From Plutella xylostella (Eukaryota > Arthropoda > Insecta > Lepidoptera > Plutellidae): a stretch of DNA of 64,000 bases. The notes under the pieces are model-generated. The model did not search any database. It was not told the DNA's origin and saw nothing but the letters and a program-made list of their open reading frames with translations. Shown piece after piece: positions 24,261-35,835 of this stretch (the first letter of the stretch is position 1; each line of letters opens with the position of its first letter). The stretch lies in assembly GCF_932276165.1 (NCBI RefSeq), contig NC_064005.1:4774001-4838000 (forward strand), read 5' to 3'. A program made the translations under genes and the position numbers.

Positions 24261-26400
24261 TAGTTATACGAAACAGGGTGTACCGTTAATACTAATGAAC
24301 CAACGGAAAACTGGAGATACAGGGGGATGTCTGGAATCATATCATAATCGGGGCACCTCTATATGGAAGTACGTAACTTATTCTGCGTAGTATAGTGGCG
24401 CTATCTTTAATTGGCATTGCGTAAAGTTCTACTTCAAATCAAAATTGGCGGCAATCAGTTCTGATCTGCTACCATACCACCACCGACTTGCCGACACATC
24501 AGCGTCGCTCGCCTGTTAAACATCTGTCAGGTCCATACAAGTTACGTCAGTTTTGACAAACGAGCGGCTCATGTTCGGTAGTGGTAAGTGGTAACCCCAC
24601 TGATAGGGTCGCTAGGTACAAATCGATTCCTTTGCTGAACTATAGCGTAGCATTGGTGATGATGATCAATGCTGACGTGCAGCGTAAATTTGCCATACAT
24701 TTCAAACAAAGGTGCGGAACCTTTTTAGAGTGTGGGAGTTTGCAGATTTAGTTAGAATAGTATTTGGTACATCATTTACGCCACATTCAATATAAAACTG
24801 TAAGGCCATGCATCTTAACATTCTTAACTAACGGTCAATAGATCGGGAAACAGAAAATTAGGATATTTTCCCAACAAACCCACGAAAGCTACATACGCAC
24901 CTTGAGGAAAACAACCGCAAAACAACTTATCGCGGGCCCCAGAAGCTTAACCTTTCAAATATGTATTTATGAATTATTGAGGGACTTCTACAGACTCCTA
25001 TCAAAAACGAAGATGGACATTTTATCCTAACCTACTTATTTATAGCATCAACACTTTTACAAGGAAAAGCTATCTCCACAAATATTGCCTCCTTAATTGG
25101 AATTCGCGCAGCGTAATCGTCATTGTGAATTTTAATAAAACAGCGCGGATACGCCATCTGCCTGTTGTGTAAACCTTTATTGCTTTTGCTGATAATAGTA
25201 TATTATGTATTTTAAAGATATTGCTAATTCCGAAATAATAAAATAACTATGAATCTATGGTAAAACTTTTAAAAGTTTGAAAGAAGTTTTGATTCGCGCC
25301 AACAGTCGACATTCATATCGGTAGAGTGTGCTGCGCTCGTCATTACGCCGACGGTCAACCGGTTTGTGATCGCATCAGAAAAACACCTACCTCTCCACCA
25401 CGCTACTCACACCAGCTGACGACTGAGCGAGACACAAGTATATGCACCAACAGCCTAGAAGAGGACAGAGCTACTTGATATCGCGATCATTCTGTCTCGT
25501 GGTACCGGCCGCCCGATATGCTCGGTGGAGAGCGCCACAATTTCGGCGTCAAAAATTATATTACACTGCGAATTTTATTGAGCATAGTAGTTGCGACGCA
25601 AATTTTGCTGACACGATGTCTACCATTGCTCGACACTTGCATGCAAGTTGGTGAAGAAAAACAATGTGTTTCCATCAAACTAGGCCACACGCGCTGGATA
25701 ATGCGATAGCGCCATAGAATTAGGGCGCGGGCAATCGAATTATGGTATCATCGAAACCAGCCGTGGAATGGAATACAGATTGATGGTTTCAGTCTCTTTT
25801 AACTAAGTATATCCAGACAGAAGTTCAAATCCCGTATTCTAAATGTAACGGAAACATCTAATTAAGTGAGGATAAGATAATGTTATTGCAAAAGACCTAA
25901 ACACAAAACTCAGCGCGTAATCAGCACGCACCTCAAGGCAAGACAAACGTTACACCGAAAGCCCCTATTCCAGATAATGTCGCTCTAGGTATCTGTAATA
26001 CGGAGAGCGTAGTTAGAGCGAGCGGCAGGCGGCGAGTACAATAGCGAGGGTGAACTGATCAAGGACGAAGCGCAGGGGGCGCCACGGTCGCCGCGAGGGC
26101 GCGGGGGCATCCACTCCAAGGGTAGACGGACCACTGGAAAATATCTGCCTTCATAATGCACCCAGACTGCCTAATGCCACGGTTTGCTTAGGAAATTATA
26201 AATGGGACTCTCTGTTTGCCGAGTTTTCTGCTTCTGTTTGACTTTACAGAAAGAAGGTTGCGCGGTTCAAGCGGAATTTAATTTATGAGTGGATTGGATT
26301 GAAGTTTTGCAGTAATTTGTGTGAATATAAATTTCAATTGTTTTTTTAGATCTACCAGCGCCATCTGTTGATATTATAGTGGAAGTTTACTTCATAATGC
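24261..26400. other. Spacer with GC-rich stretches at 25.3-25.7 and 26.0-26.1 kb
   Basis: No gene recognised. The stretch 26,025-26,115 is rich in GGCG and CGCG. Open frames at 25.44-25.71 kb overlap each other on one strand in different frames and show no family resemblance. Confidence 0.3.
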
Positions 26401-26407
26401 GAGTCGA

Positions 26408-26775
26408 TGTGGATAAGGTCTCGGCTCTCATTGAGTCCGGGGGTTCGAATCCTGCCATGTGCAAGCGGAAAGCGGGTGGCTAGCTTGCTTATATTATCTT
26501 TATGCTACTTACAAAGTAGGTACACTGAAAAATCGGTGGGATGACAGACATATAAATAATTATGAAAGTATAGTAAAATCATAACCCTGTACAAAATAAT
26601 AAGTGTCATATGTTTTTCATCATATTTAATATCCGGTAAAGGTTGTCTGGTAGAGATTGCTTTAAGCAATAAGGCCGCCTTTTTTGTACTATGTTATGTA
26701 TATAAGTTGTGAATTGTAATGTGTTTTTAATGGTGCAAAATAAAGAGTATTCTATTCTATTCTATTCTATTCTAA
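26408..26775 (+). mobile_element. tRNA-headed SINE with LINE-like tail
   Basis: Head: GGGTTCGAATCC-type B box at about 26442-26454. Tail: GGTTGTCTGGTAGAGATTGC and AATAAGGCCGCC, closely matching 33885-33940 and 41011-41060, then a (TATTC)n run to 26,775. The same head-tail order occurs at 40795-41128, which supports one composite family and not two chance insertions. Confidence 0.65.
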
Positions 26776-27206
26776 TATCCATGACAGCTTTTCCGACGGC
26801 TAGAATGAGGAATATCAATAGGCGCGAGCTCCTTAGATCCATATTCATAAAACATGTAAGTGGACATCGCAGCTCGCATAGGGTCTGAAAGTAGCTGAAT
26901 ATTGATGACCACAGCTCATACGGCGTGTAGCGGGCACCTAGTGGCCGCCACAATAATCGATATAAGTGCCTATAGGTAGCACCTACACGTACGAACATTA
27001 ACACATAAACTATTCAAATAAATACATAGGTATTTACAATATTGCCGATGATGATTCTGATTTAAATGTTCGTTAAATACTTTCGTAATGTCCTGTTGGC
27101 TTGAAAAAGTTAGATGGCAAACTAGCGACATCTAGAAATGGTATTTTTGAGTTTATTTTATAAAAACAAAAAATCATTCTGCATTATTATATAGTGCCTC
27201 CTCCTT

Positions 27207-27243
27207 AGTCCTAGAGTTATTAATCATTAATAACTCTAGGACT
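27207..27243. repeat. Perfect 37-bp palindrome (18 + 1 + 18)
   Basis: Arms AGTCCTAGAGTTATTAAT and its exact complement flank a single C. The arms are AT-rich near the centre (TTATTAAT). No related copy was noticed elsewhere in the window. Confidence 0.95.
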
Positions 27244-27419
27244 GAAGTAGGTACTATAAGTACGCAAAATATCTACTGCTTCACGGAAATCGCAGGCAGG
27301 TCAGTTAGTTCATGCGGGGAACAAACAAATCTCCCAAGAACTTTTCCGCCAAGGAAAATCGAGGGAGGAAAACGCATTTATAAGGAAAAGAGTCTTTGAT
27401 CTGAAACGGAGCTAAGTGT

Positions 27420-27830
27420 TTGAGAGCAAGAGCGATAGATAGTACGCAATACCTAGCTATAGGGACGTATATTTGGTCATTTGGAATTGGAACACCTGAT
27501 TTCAGTCGCATAACCTATCAAAGGGCACAGTCGCCGGCGGGTGTCGTCCTGGCGCTGGCGGCACGTATAGGCCGCTATAGGCCTGGCTCACGCATGACGC
27601 GGCCCGGCTCGGCTGGCAACACCAACCTAACAGTAAACGGCCGCGGGCGATCCGTGTCAAAGTGTACGCAGAATATTGAATGTGCCGCGACAAACCAAAT
27701 TACTCTCTACGTACAAGCAGTAATGAATAAATTACGCTGGCAATTTCCGTTTGACCGGGCACACAGTGCTGCTGAGTTGGAATTAATATTTTCGGCGGCC
27801 CAACGGGATAAATTAATGTCGCGATTTTAA
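27420..27830 (+). other. Unrecognised 136-codon open frame in a GC-rich block
   Basis: The frame starts at a non-ATG codon and matches no family I know. The segment 27,535-27,640 is CpG-rich. The distal part (27,715-27,830) has TTACGCTGGCAATTTCCG and AATTAATATTTTC, more like a regulatory segment than coding. No splice support. Treat as regulatory or spurious. Confidence 0.2.
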
Positions 27831-27944
27831 ATCTACCAGCACAACACTGGCAGTTAGCATCTTACTATAAAGCAGTCAGTTCAATTCAGAAATTGTTCTA
27901 TGGTTCAATTACTTCAAAATCTTTCACGAATTTTCAAAAGTCAT

Positions 27945-28055
27945 AATAGAACAAAACTGGTTCAGAATGACCCCCAAAGACGCCCACCCTCTTTCGGTTT
28001 ACACCCTGTATATATGATCCCTAGAGACACCCTCTTTCGGCTTACACCCTGTATA
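27945..28055. mobile_element. Duplicated ends of a CAGGGTGTTG-family MITE
   Basis: The string CCTCTTTCGG then TTACACCCTGTATAT occurs twice, 48 bases apart, preceded by the GTTCAGAATGACCCCC core. This is the right half of the MITE with its terminal part repeated. No left half was found. Confidence 0.55.
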
Positions 28056-29689
28056 TGTAGGTTCTACGATTGAATCATACCGTTATGAAGAAAACGATTA
28101 GAATTTTAAACATTTTTAAATAATTTAATTTAATTTATTTTATTCAACAGACAACTAAAGGTCTAGGTATATTAGTTACAATGTACTTAGCCTATGTTAG
28201 TATCTATATTCTAAACAGATAATAGATAAGATAATAGAACCTAAATAAATAATCCAGTACACAAAGATATCCACCAACTAATAGACATCCAAAAAAGTCA
28301 TTTAAAATTACAAAAAAATGCTTCAAACTAGCAAGCATCACTCCGGAAGGTTGCCGAATTCCAGGGCGAGTCCAGCACCAAACATTTGTACATTCTTAGA
28401 CAGTTACTAGCAAGTAGCAAGCGGCCACCACGCAACGTTCATTGCCCATCAGACGACGCAACGCAACGCTAGAAAGCTTCGGTTTTCTACGAGCGGCACA
28501 ATGCATCGTATACCTTCACCAGACCCGGCCACTACCCACACCGCCTACAAACAAATGTATATTCTATTCCCCTTTAGACATAAAGATACTATTCCAACAG
28601 CAGCTGCTAACTCCATCTGGGTTCCAAAGCAAGAACCTCACGACTGTTGCATTAGTTAGTCTAGCGCCTGTTAATAGAGACTCATTTGCAGTGGCGACTA
28701 CAGCGTCCAATTGAAGGCAATCCCAATCTCAACTGACCCTGATTCGGTTGTTGGAAGCCGGGTCTACCAAATTCTAGTTGAATAGTGTTCTAAATAGAGA
28801 GTTTTAATAGTCTACGTTATTATGTACTACTTCTACACAAGATACGGGATCCGCCAATAGCTAAACGTTGATTAAGGAAAATCAATAACAGAGATACCTA
28901 ACAAAAGGTGAAATAGACCACTGCAGGACTTGGTCATCCTTCACACTTCACACAGGGACTCCAGCTCATGAGGGTTATTGCTGTAATCTCCACCGTTTGA
29001 AAGAGGGTTGGTTAATTCACCAGAATAAGGTAAATGTTATGAAAAAATAAGCACATCGTATAATATATTATGTACTTTATAATAAAAAGCATCTAAGCTT
29101 TGAACTAGGCGAGTTCTCTACTTTGTTCTTCCATTTGGCAACATTGCACAAACAGGCAAAAACATCCAATGAAATAAAAATCCATCACATTCAAAGATAC
29201 GACATAGTGCGAATATCACTGCAATCAGTGACCACTGGTTGCTGTTCGTTACATAAAGGTACAAGCACCAACGTCTCTTGTTAGCTACAGTTGCCCCATA
29301 CTTCAATACTGTACGTTCATTCCATGCGAACAAGAATGGCCCAATGCTGAGATGTTTGGTAAGACGTGAACTCGCCTAGATATAAGTTTACGACTGGCGT
29401 TAAAGGTGGAATGTTAAGAGGCGAGGTGGATACACAGGTAACTGGGACCCACCTGTCTTTTGAATGATCACTTCTAGCTCGAACTTAGGTAGATTAGGTA
29501 GTCTAGGTGACTATGTAACTTTCATCATCATCAGCCTGTGTTCGTCCACAGCTTCATAAGAACAACAACACTGTCAACGACATCCTCATCGAACACCTAA
29601 AGAACAAAAGTTATGAAAACTGTCTTAGGTCGTCCAACGCTACGCTTTTGAGATGTCGGTCGCTTTAGTTCTTTAACTAGCTAATTTAT
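28056..29689. other. Gene-free spacer
   Basis: A TTTAATTTAATTTAATTTAT tail near 28,115-28,140 marks the end of a retroelement remnant. No coding region recognised. Confidence 0.35.
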
Positions 29690-30278
29690 GATGGGATCCT
29701 TTAGACCAGCATCATTCACAATGATGATCCTTGTGAAAAGGCGCAATATCGTGGTGCAAAATATTTTCTCGATTTTTTTTCCACTAATCTGGCCTTCTTC
29801 GTCGAATTTGCTGTATTAAATTCTACATAACCCGCAAATCATATTATTTTCGTACCGTTTGACTTTCTGGCAAGAATTCCAAGTGCACAACACCACGATA
29901 GTCAAAGAAAACAGTCAACATGACTTTAACTAACAATCGATAGAAGACAAAAGGAAAATTCGCCGCGAGTACTAAACACAACTGTGGAAACAGCGTTTAA
30001 AAAATGTTGTGATGATTGGATAATTTCGTTGGCGTATGCGTATCGTTTCTGAAGGAGCTTACTTTGAAAGTGATAAAATAAATTTGGATGGATTTTTTTG
30101 TTTTATGCGCTAATCCCGATACTATTTACACAGAGTAGTATATGCATGTGTTTTTTATATTATTATTCGATAGTTTACAACGCTTTATAATAGTAAAAAT
30201 AAATATTTGCTTGCGGCCCGCGACACCATAACTTAAACGTGTTTGTGGCCCTTATATAAAAAAGGTTGAGTACCAATG
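29690..30278. mobile_element. Foldback hAT-like element remnant carrying a mariner transposase fragment, copy 1
   Basis: 29,700-29,908 (read minus) is a decayed mariner transposase piece; translated in pieces it shows EFLPESQT-like, IRRRRPDLW and LHHDIAP-like blocks, with stops and frame changes. Next, 29,909-30,110 is the reverse complement of 42,794-42,990, and 30,110-30,278 matches the right end at 43,310-43,510 (GCGGCCCGCGACACCAT, then GGTTGAGTACCAATG). So this copy keeps the right arm of a long-armed foldback element that the 42.6-kb copy has lost. Its left end is missing. Confidence 0.65.
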
Positions 30279-30479
30279 CTTTAGACTCTATAGAGATACC
30301 CAGAACTAGCCCTTTCCAAATGTTACTGACCACGGACGATTATGTACTTACAATTCATTAAAAAATTATAACACCTACCTACCTGTAAGCCTAGTGAGGG
30401 TAAAACATAACATATCATTCATTCGATCAATCATAGACAAGAAGGATAGTCATTGTAAACTTGAAAAAAGCTCGATAAA

Positions 30480-30720
30480 GTTAATATTTGTTTGAAAGAA
30501 TCTCGTACAAAGTCGGTGGTACACGTATAGGACGCGAGCGGGCTGGTGACACAGCGCGTGATTCACTCCACGCGGCATGCGAGCGGAGCTGTGCGCAGGC
30601 GCAGCTATGTACTGACGTCAGCCCGCGTCCGGGGACTATTGTCAGAACCGGTCGACTTCGGTCACACGACCATCGGACGGTCCAACTTTGTTTAAAATGA
30701 TAGTCGAGCCGCTCACAGAC
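30480..30720. promoter_or_regulatory. GC-rich island with CRE
   Basis: CpG-rich block with a perfect TGACGTCA at 30,613-30,620 and nearby GCGCAGGCGCAG and CCGGTCGAC strings. Frames on both strands are open but unrecognised, as expected in a stop-poor GC-rich block. Candidate promoter or enhancer; no transcript can be assigned. Confidence 0.3.
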
Positions 30721-33110
30721 CAACCCTGGTTTGAATGTCGCATAATAATTGTACATAGCATCTAATAAAACATTTAGTTTAAAGGTTCCTTTCCTTCAGG
30801 CTATGAGGTAGGTACTTTAGTTCTTCACTGTAGTAGTCCTTTTCTTATCAAGTTGACTTCGATAATACCTACACCACCGAGTGTGAGTGCTGGTACTCAC
30901 CCGTTATTTTTTCCGTTCTGAGCACAACGAAATGTTCAGCTTCCATTGTAAAAACAATAACATATAGGTACTTACGTCACTTTTCTTCTTTTGTTCGCTG
31001 TCGACTGTTAAAATTTCAGGCACTTTATAGCGCTTCATAAGCGTGACAATCTGTGAGGTCACAACACATATTATACAGTACCTACTTATATATAAACATT
31101 TTAGAAAAACGCTAATCAGGTAAACGCATATAACCAACACAACAAAAGGGTGATGATGATTATCAACCAGTGTCCGTAGATTGTAAAATGTGGTGACCTT
31201 GAAAGAGTCCAACCAACCAGTTAGCTGGTTTCCATACCTTTTGTATAGTAACCTCTAAATTACCTCGAAATGTCCGCGCGTTTGCTTCACTGGCCGGCGG
31301 CCACGACCTTCTTTTGTCCGTAGTACGAAAATGGACTGCTTCGGACAAAGTGCAGGGGTTTCAGTTTTTGTCAATTACGGAAAGAGTGACTTGCGTTTGT
31401 TTCTGGAGTATGAAATTGGTTGGATACCTAACGTGTAAATTGAACATGTTCTTAGTATATTTAGCCGAGCGTCTTCCACAGGTGTACTCCTGTGAAAGAC
31501 GCGAAAGGTGTGGAAATGGCGTGATTATTTACTTGTCTAAATTGATATCAACTTTCTAAGATTACAATATAACGCGCGCATATTAAGAAACAATATGAAA
31601 ATGGCGGACGGATTCATGCTAGCTCGCCCTATTCTTACGCCCCTGCCTGCCAGTCAGGTCACTACAGAAATCTAAACGATTCTAAGTTGATTCGCAATAG
31701 AAAAATATTATAGTTCTCAAGCTGCGCTAACCACGATGTTATCTTGTAGTATGAAGCTCTCGTTCCTTTGATTTTTGTAGTGACCCTACCTATGTAACTA
31801 CTCCCACTTTTGAAACGGACGCTATTTTCATATTGTTTCTATACTTGCGTACGTATATTTTAATATTCGTGTATTTTGAAACTTGCATATATCACAAAGA
31901 ATAATATTTTCTGGATTTAAAATAAAAAATCAATGAAAAATTCTACTTCCATTATATTTCAACGTCATTAATGATGATGATTACTAATTAAATTATTACA
32001 TTTCAATGAAATGTTCAAGACTATTTCAAATGTACGTCCTACAACGAAAACTGTATGAACTTATTAAATGCTGTACGATAAATTTAAATACATCTTATTG
32101 ATTAGGAATTTGCTCTTGTCTAGTCATTGTACATAACTCTACTAGGAAGTGTGATGTCTCCGTCAAAAGCAGATGCATCTTCTTCACCCACACATTTACA
32201 GAAACGAATTGATTAAATAATTCAATATTCAGTGTCTGTCATTACAAATATAATATTATATGAAATCGGCTGAAGAAGAGCATCAGATTTTAAATTTAAA
32301 TTAAGGAACTTATGACAAGTGATTAGATATGAGAAAGGGCTTAATATATAGGTTGTAAAACTCAGTAAAAAATCAGTCTAGACAAAAGGATCTTTCATTT
32401 GAAATCGGCTTACAGTGTCCTCTTAAAACCTACCAAATATGACTGTACCTTTACAAATCATAGTAACGACTAGATTCCGTACTACGTGAGATTCTTATCA
32501 AAAATTATCACCAATAAAATACCTATTAAAATCAGTCTGTCAAACAAAACTATACAGAATGCTATTTTCTTGGTGATCGAGTTGACGGTAAGTAAGTGAA
32601 ACATATCCTAACGACTTCAACTCGTTCACTGATAAAATAATCAATCTGCACATGAACACAAAAGTGAGAAAAAATATTTTTGATTAGATTTTTTAAAACC
32701 ACATTTTATGGTTTTATACACATGGGTTTTCTATCATACAATTCAATATACCTATAAAGTTCGCTATAACTACATCTCGTTCTACTTCAGAATTTTTGCT
32801 GTCTATGTAACGATGATATTTCAATTCAAACCTATAATACTGTCATAATATATCTAAAATGATTAGTTAGATATAATGAAGGATTTGTATACCCAAAAGG
32901 ACACATAAAATTATGCTGCAGTAACCTTTTCCATGTTTCAATTGTATTTCAATGGCTACGATATTGTGAGACTAGTATAAACGGCATAGGACAAATCATA
33001 TGCCCATTCTATTTGAAGCTATAGACATTGCAATTCAATTAAAACATAACTTTTCTATTTTTGTTTCGCATCCATTCATAGGCGCCTGTAGGCCTGTACC
33101 AAATGTAATT
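30721..33110. other. AT-rich spacer
   Basis: No gene recognised. A 14-bp stem with one mismatch and a 6-base loop lies at 31,469-31,502. The stretch 31.9-33.1 kb is very AT-rich and lacks obvious repeats. It lies downstream of the Enoph1 polyadenylation candidate at 33,114-33,119. Confidence 0.35.
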
Positions 33111-33111
33111 G

Positions 33112-33786
33112 AATTTATTATTAAACACACTAGGCATTCCTTAATTCACAGTCTTTCTTAAAATAATAGTAAAACACTCCTATCTCACATAGCAATCATT
33201 ATCACATACCAAACATCACAAAGGATTGTTATTACTTAAATTAAAGAGACCTGTAACCCAACTTCAAATGAAAGTGAGATGTTTGACACAAAGGTAATTC
33301 ATACATTAAATTGAATACATACAATTATTAAGAATCACAATACGGTTAATACTTACGAATAAAAGTTATCTTAGTCAAATACGAAATAGGCGACAATAAG
33401 TACACACTGTAAGTATGGAATGCACCGAGTACAAGCATGGTCTTCACTGGTTTGTTATTGTAAATTAATCTTCAAAATGGGCGAAATTGACTCTGAGTCT
33501 TGGATAAGCTTCATAGAAAGTCTTTGTCTCCACCGAAATGTGCCAAATTAAGTTACAGCCCCAGAACTTTAAAATAAATATAAATCAATCGAAATATGTT
33601 TTTACCTGAACAAAAATGGAGTAAGACAGTGTATACTTTGAGCCGCCGCGGCAGTAGAGTAAAATTTCAATACACGTATAAACTAGGAAGAGTTTAGCTT
33701 GGAAGCAACCTCAGTCTTGTCATTCTGATGTGGACCAACTACCGTTCCGGTGCCCTGCATTATCCAACGATCCCCACTTACCTACC
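33112..33786 (-). other. Possible terminal 3' UTR exon of Enoph1
   Basis: Seven bases after the Enoph1 stop codon (34,516-34,518) the minus strand reads CTG|GTAAGT, a strong 5' splice site with the cut near 34,508. A pyrimidine-rich tract ending TTCACTTCCAG then gives an acceptor at about 33,787. Downstream, AATAAA (minus) lies at 33,114-33,119. This would make a spliced 3' UTR with its intron at about 33,787-34,508. Near 33,670-33,780 a short frame ending in a stop is open, but no family match was found. A stop upstream of a splice junction could expose the mRNA to nonsense-mediated decay if the distance is long enough. Confidence 0.3.
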
Positions 33787-33884
33787 TGGAAGTGAACAAC
33801 AAGCATCATTAAAACAAAGTCATGATTAATAAACTAAGCTGTTACTGGCAGTAACAGTCTTTGCTTTCTATTTCTTTATGTTTA

Positions 33885-34005
33885 AGGTTGCCTGTAAGAG
33901 ATCGCTCTTAGCGATAAGGCCGCCTATTGTTCATTGATTCTAGTTTATAAGTATTGTCTGTATGTTTAAATATTTCTGGTGACCAATATTCTATTCTATT
34001 CTAAG
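33885..34005 (+). mobile_element. SINE/LINE tail fragment
   Basis: GGTTGCCTGTAAGAGATCGC, GCGATAAGGCCGCC and a (TATTC)n run match the tails of the elements at 26,408-26,775 and 40,795-41,128. The tRNA-like head is absent, so this is a 5'-truncated copy, lying inside the putative 3' UTR intron of Enoph1. Confidence 0.65.
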
Positions 34006-34515
34006 CCGCCGAAGAATCTTGTCATTAGCTTGTCCGTGTCAACATCTAGTGCTATATTAGGGTTTGTCATCGTGGTGAAAGGAGTAGCCAGTCAGATTAG
34101 ATTACAGGAACAGATGACCGGTAGGGTAAAAGAGCATTGCAGTCCACGAATAGGCAAGCATAGCGTGGTGCCTGGGTAGGAAGGCCGAATACAGAGTGTT
34201 GTGGCGCTTCTTGAATGCGCCGTATTAATGTCCTGCAGTTAACAGTTGCAGTTTACAGGCAAATGATTTTAAAAAATCCACCACATGGCGATGATGGAGT
34301 GATTTCATGAAGATCACATAGCAAGAGGAGAGATGTATTTATAACTAGCTTCGATGATGATTCACGTTTGTGTGTAAGTTTTAAATCACACTAGTCAGTG
34401 GGGTAAGTGTAATTAACTGTTGTTACGAATTATTTTAACTCATTTAAGTATGAAATAAACATAAATAGGGACTATAATTAATATTTAAGTTAAAAATGTT
34501 TTACTTACCAGTACC

Positions 34516-35835
34516 TTATGCTTCTGTAGCCTGCTCTATTGGATCAGTGGGCGCCTCCACCGCAGGGACGCTCTTGACCTTGATCTCTGCTACCTCTTTG
34601 CCTTCCTCTTTAGCTTCCACACCGTTCGAGTCCCCATTGGCACCGTTCACTGCTTTACCATTCTCGGCGGTTAACCTCGCACTTAACTCTTCCTGTTTAC
34701 TGGCATCTCCGTTGAGAGCTTCTGTGTTACCGTTAGTTCCATTGCCGTTCATTTTTGCAACTTCTTTAATATCTTCGGCTTTTTCTACGGCCGCTACTTC
34801 TTTTGTTTCTGCCGCTGGCACCTCTTTCTCCACAGGCGTGACTTTTTCTTCAGCTTTGACTTCGGGTTTTTGTGATTCGGTTGTGGCCTTTTCCTCTGCT
34901 GGTTTCGATTCTGTGGGACTGCTTTCTTCTACTTTCGATTCTTCTGTGGCACCAATTTTTGATGTCTCATCTCCATTCTTTTCCTTGGCCTCTGGAACAG
35001 GTGCCTCTACAGGTTTCACTTCATCTTTAACACCGTTTGCCGCTGCACTAGACTCGGATTTCTTTGCCTCTGCTGCTACATCAATCGCTTTGTTGCTATT
35101 CTCGATATCCCGTTCCATTTTCATTTCTTGTTCTGTGTCTAATATTCTATCTACTAACTCGTTAGTATCTAAGTTTTCCGTCTCCATATTATTTTCCTCG
35201 GCAATAGAGTTCAACATAGGTTTAACCGCAATGCTATCCAGATTCGTGACGTCTTGAACTTTGGACAGAATCTCATCGCATTCCTTTTCTAGCACTTCTC
35301 CAACATTTTGTAAATCGGCCATTTCAGCTTCAACGCTCTGTGGTTCTTCTACAATAGGTTCGAGGTCCTCAATAATTTCACCAACTTCATCAATCGGTTG
35401 CTTGTCAGTTACTTCTTCAATCTCAGTTATAACAGTAGGAGTTGAGGTTTCTTTCACTTCTGTAGGTTCAGCGGTACCATTCTTCGCAGGTTCTGATTTA
35501 GCAGTTTCGACTTTAACCTCCTCTTCCATTTTAACAGGTTCCTTTTCAACTATCTTTTCGGCTTCAGTCTTATCTTCAGTAACAATTGGTTCGGCATCGA
35601 TCATCGGAGCGTCGATTGGCTCTTTTGTGTCTGTGATCTCTTCAACAATAGTCTCTACTGTCACAGGGGCTTTATCTTCGGTTTTAGTTTCTTCAGTCTT
35701 GGTTTTCTCTTCCTCAACTTCCATTTTTTCAGTTTTTTCGACATCAGTTTTGGCACTTGCTTCTTCTGCAGCAGGTTTCTCTGCTACTTCTGGATCAGTC
35801 TTAGGAACTTTAGCGGGTTGCAGTGGCTCGTCTTC
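34516..35835 (-). CDS. Enoph1: Enoph1 exon 6: acidic low-complexity tail
   Basis: One uninterrupted frame of 439 codons after the acceptor TTGCAG. The first residues (EDEPLQPAKVPKTDPE) follow exon 5 (NKRKPEQ) in phase. Composition is dominated by Glu, Lys, Ala, Val, Thr and Pro with repeated VEE, EEK, EKP and TEE-like words; no folded domain is evident. A middle segment near 35,130-35,330 (VLEKECDEILSKVQDVTN) is less biased and could form helix. The codon bias leaves the opposite strand open as Ser/Thr-rich frames, which are shadows. A separate gene is conceivable, but the frame has no start codon of its own near the acceptor. Confidence 0.75.
   Translation of the reverse strand, partial: EDEPLQPAKVPKTDPEVAEKPAAEEASAKTDVEKTEKMEVEEEKTKTEETKTEDKAPVTVETIVEEITDTKEPIDAPMIDAEPIVTEDKTEAEKIVEKEPVKMEEEVKVETAKSEPAKNGTAEPTEVKETSTPTVITEIEEVTDKQPIDEVGEIIEDLEPIVEEPQSVEAEMADLQNVGEVLEKECDEILSKVQDVTNLDSIAVKPMLNSIAEENNMETENLDTNELVDRILDTEQEMKMERDIENSNKAIDVAAEAKKSESSAAANGVKDEVKPVEAPVPEAKEKNGDETSKIGATEESKVEESSPTESKPAEEKATTESQKPEVKAEEKVTPVEKEVPAAETKEVAAVEKAEDIKEVAKMNGNGTNGNTEALNGDASKQEELSARLTAENGKAVNGANGDSNGVEAKEEGKEVAEIKVKSVPAVEAPTDPIEQATEA

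Noticed and set aside
27420..27830. 136-codon plus-strand frame as a gene
   Set aside because: Non-ATG start, no recognised domain, GC-rich block with few stops, and no splice context; kept only as an unrecognised region.
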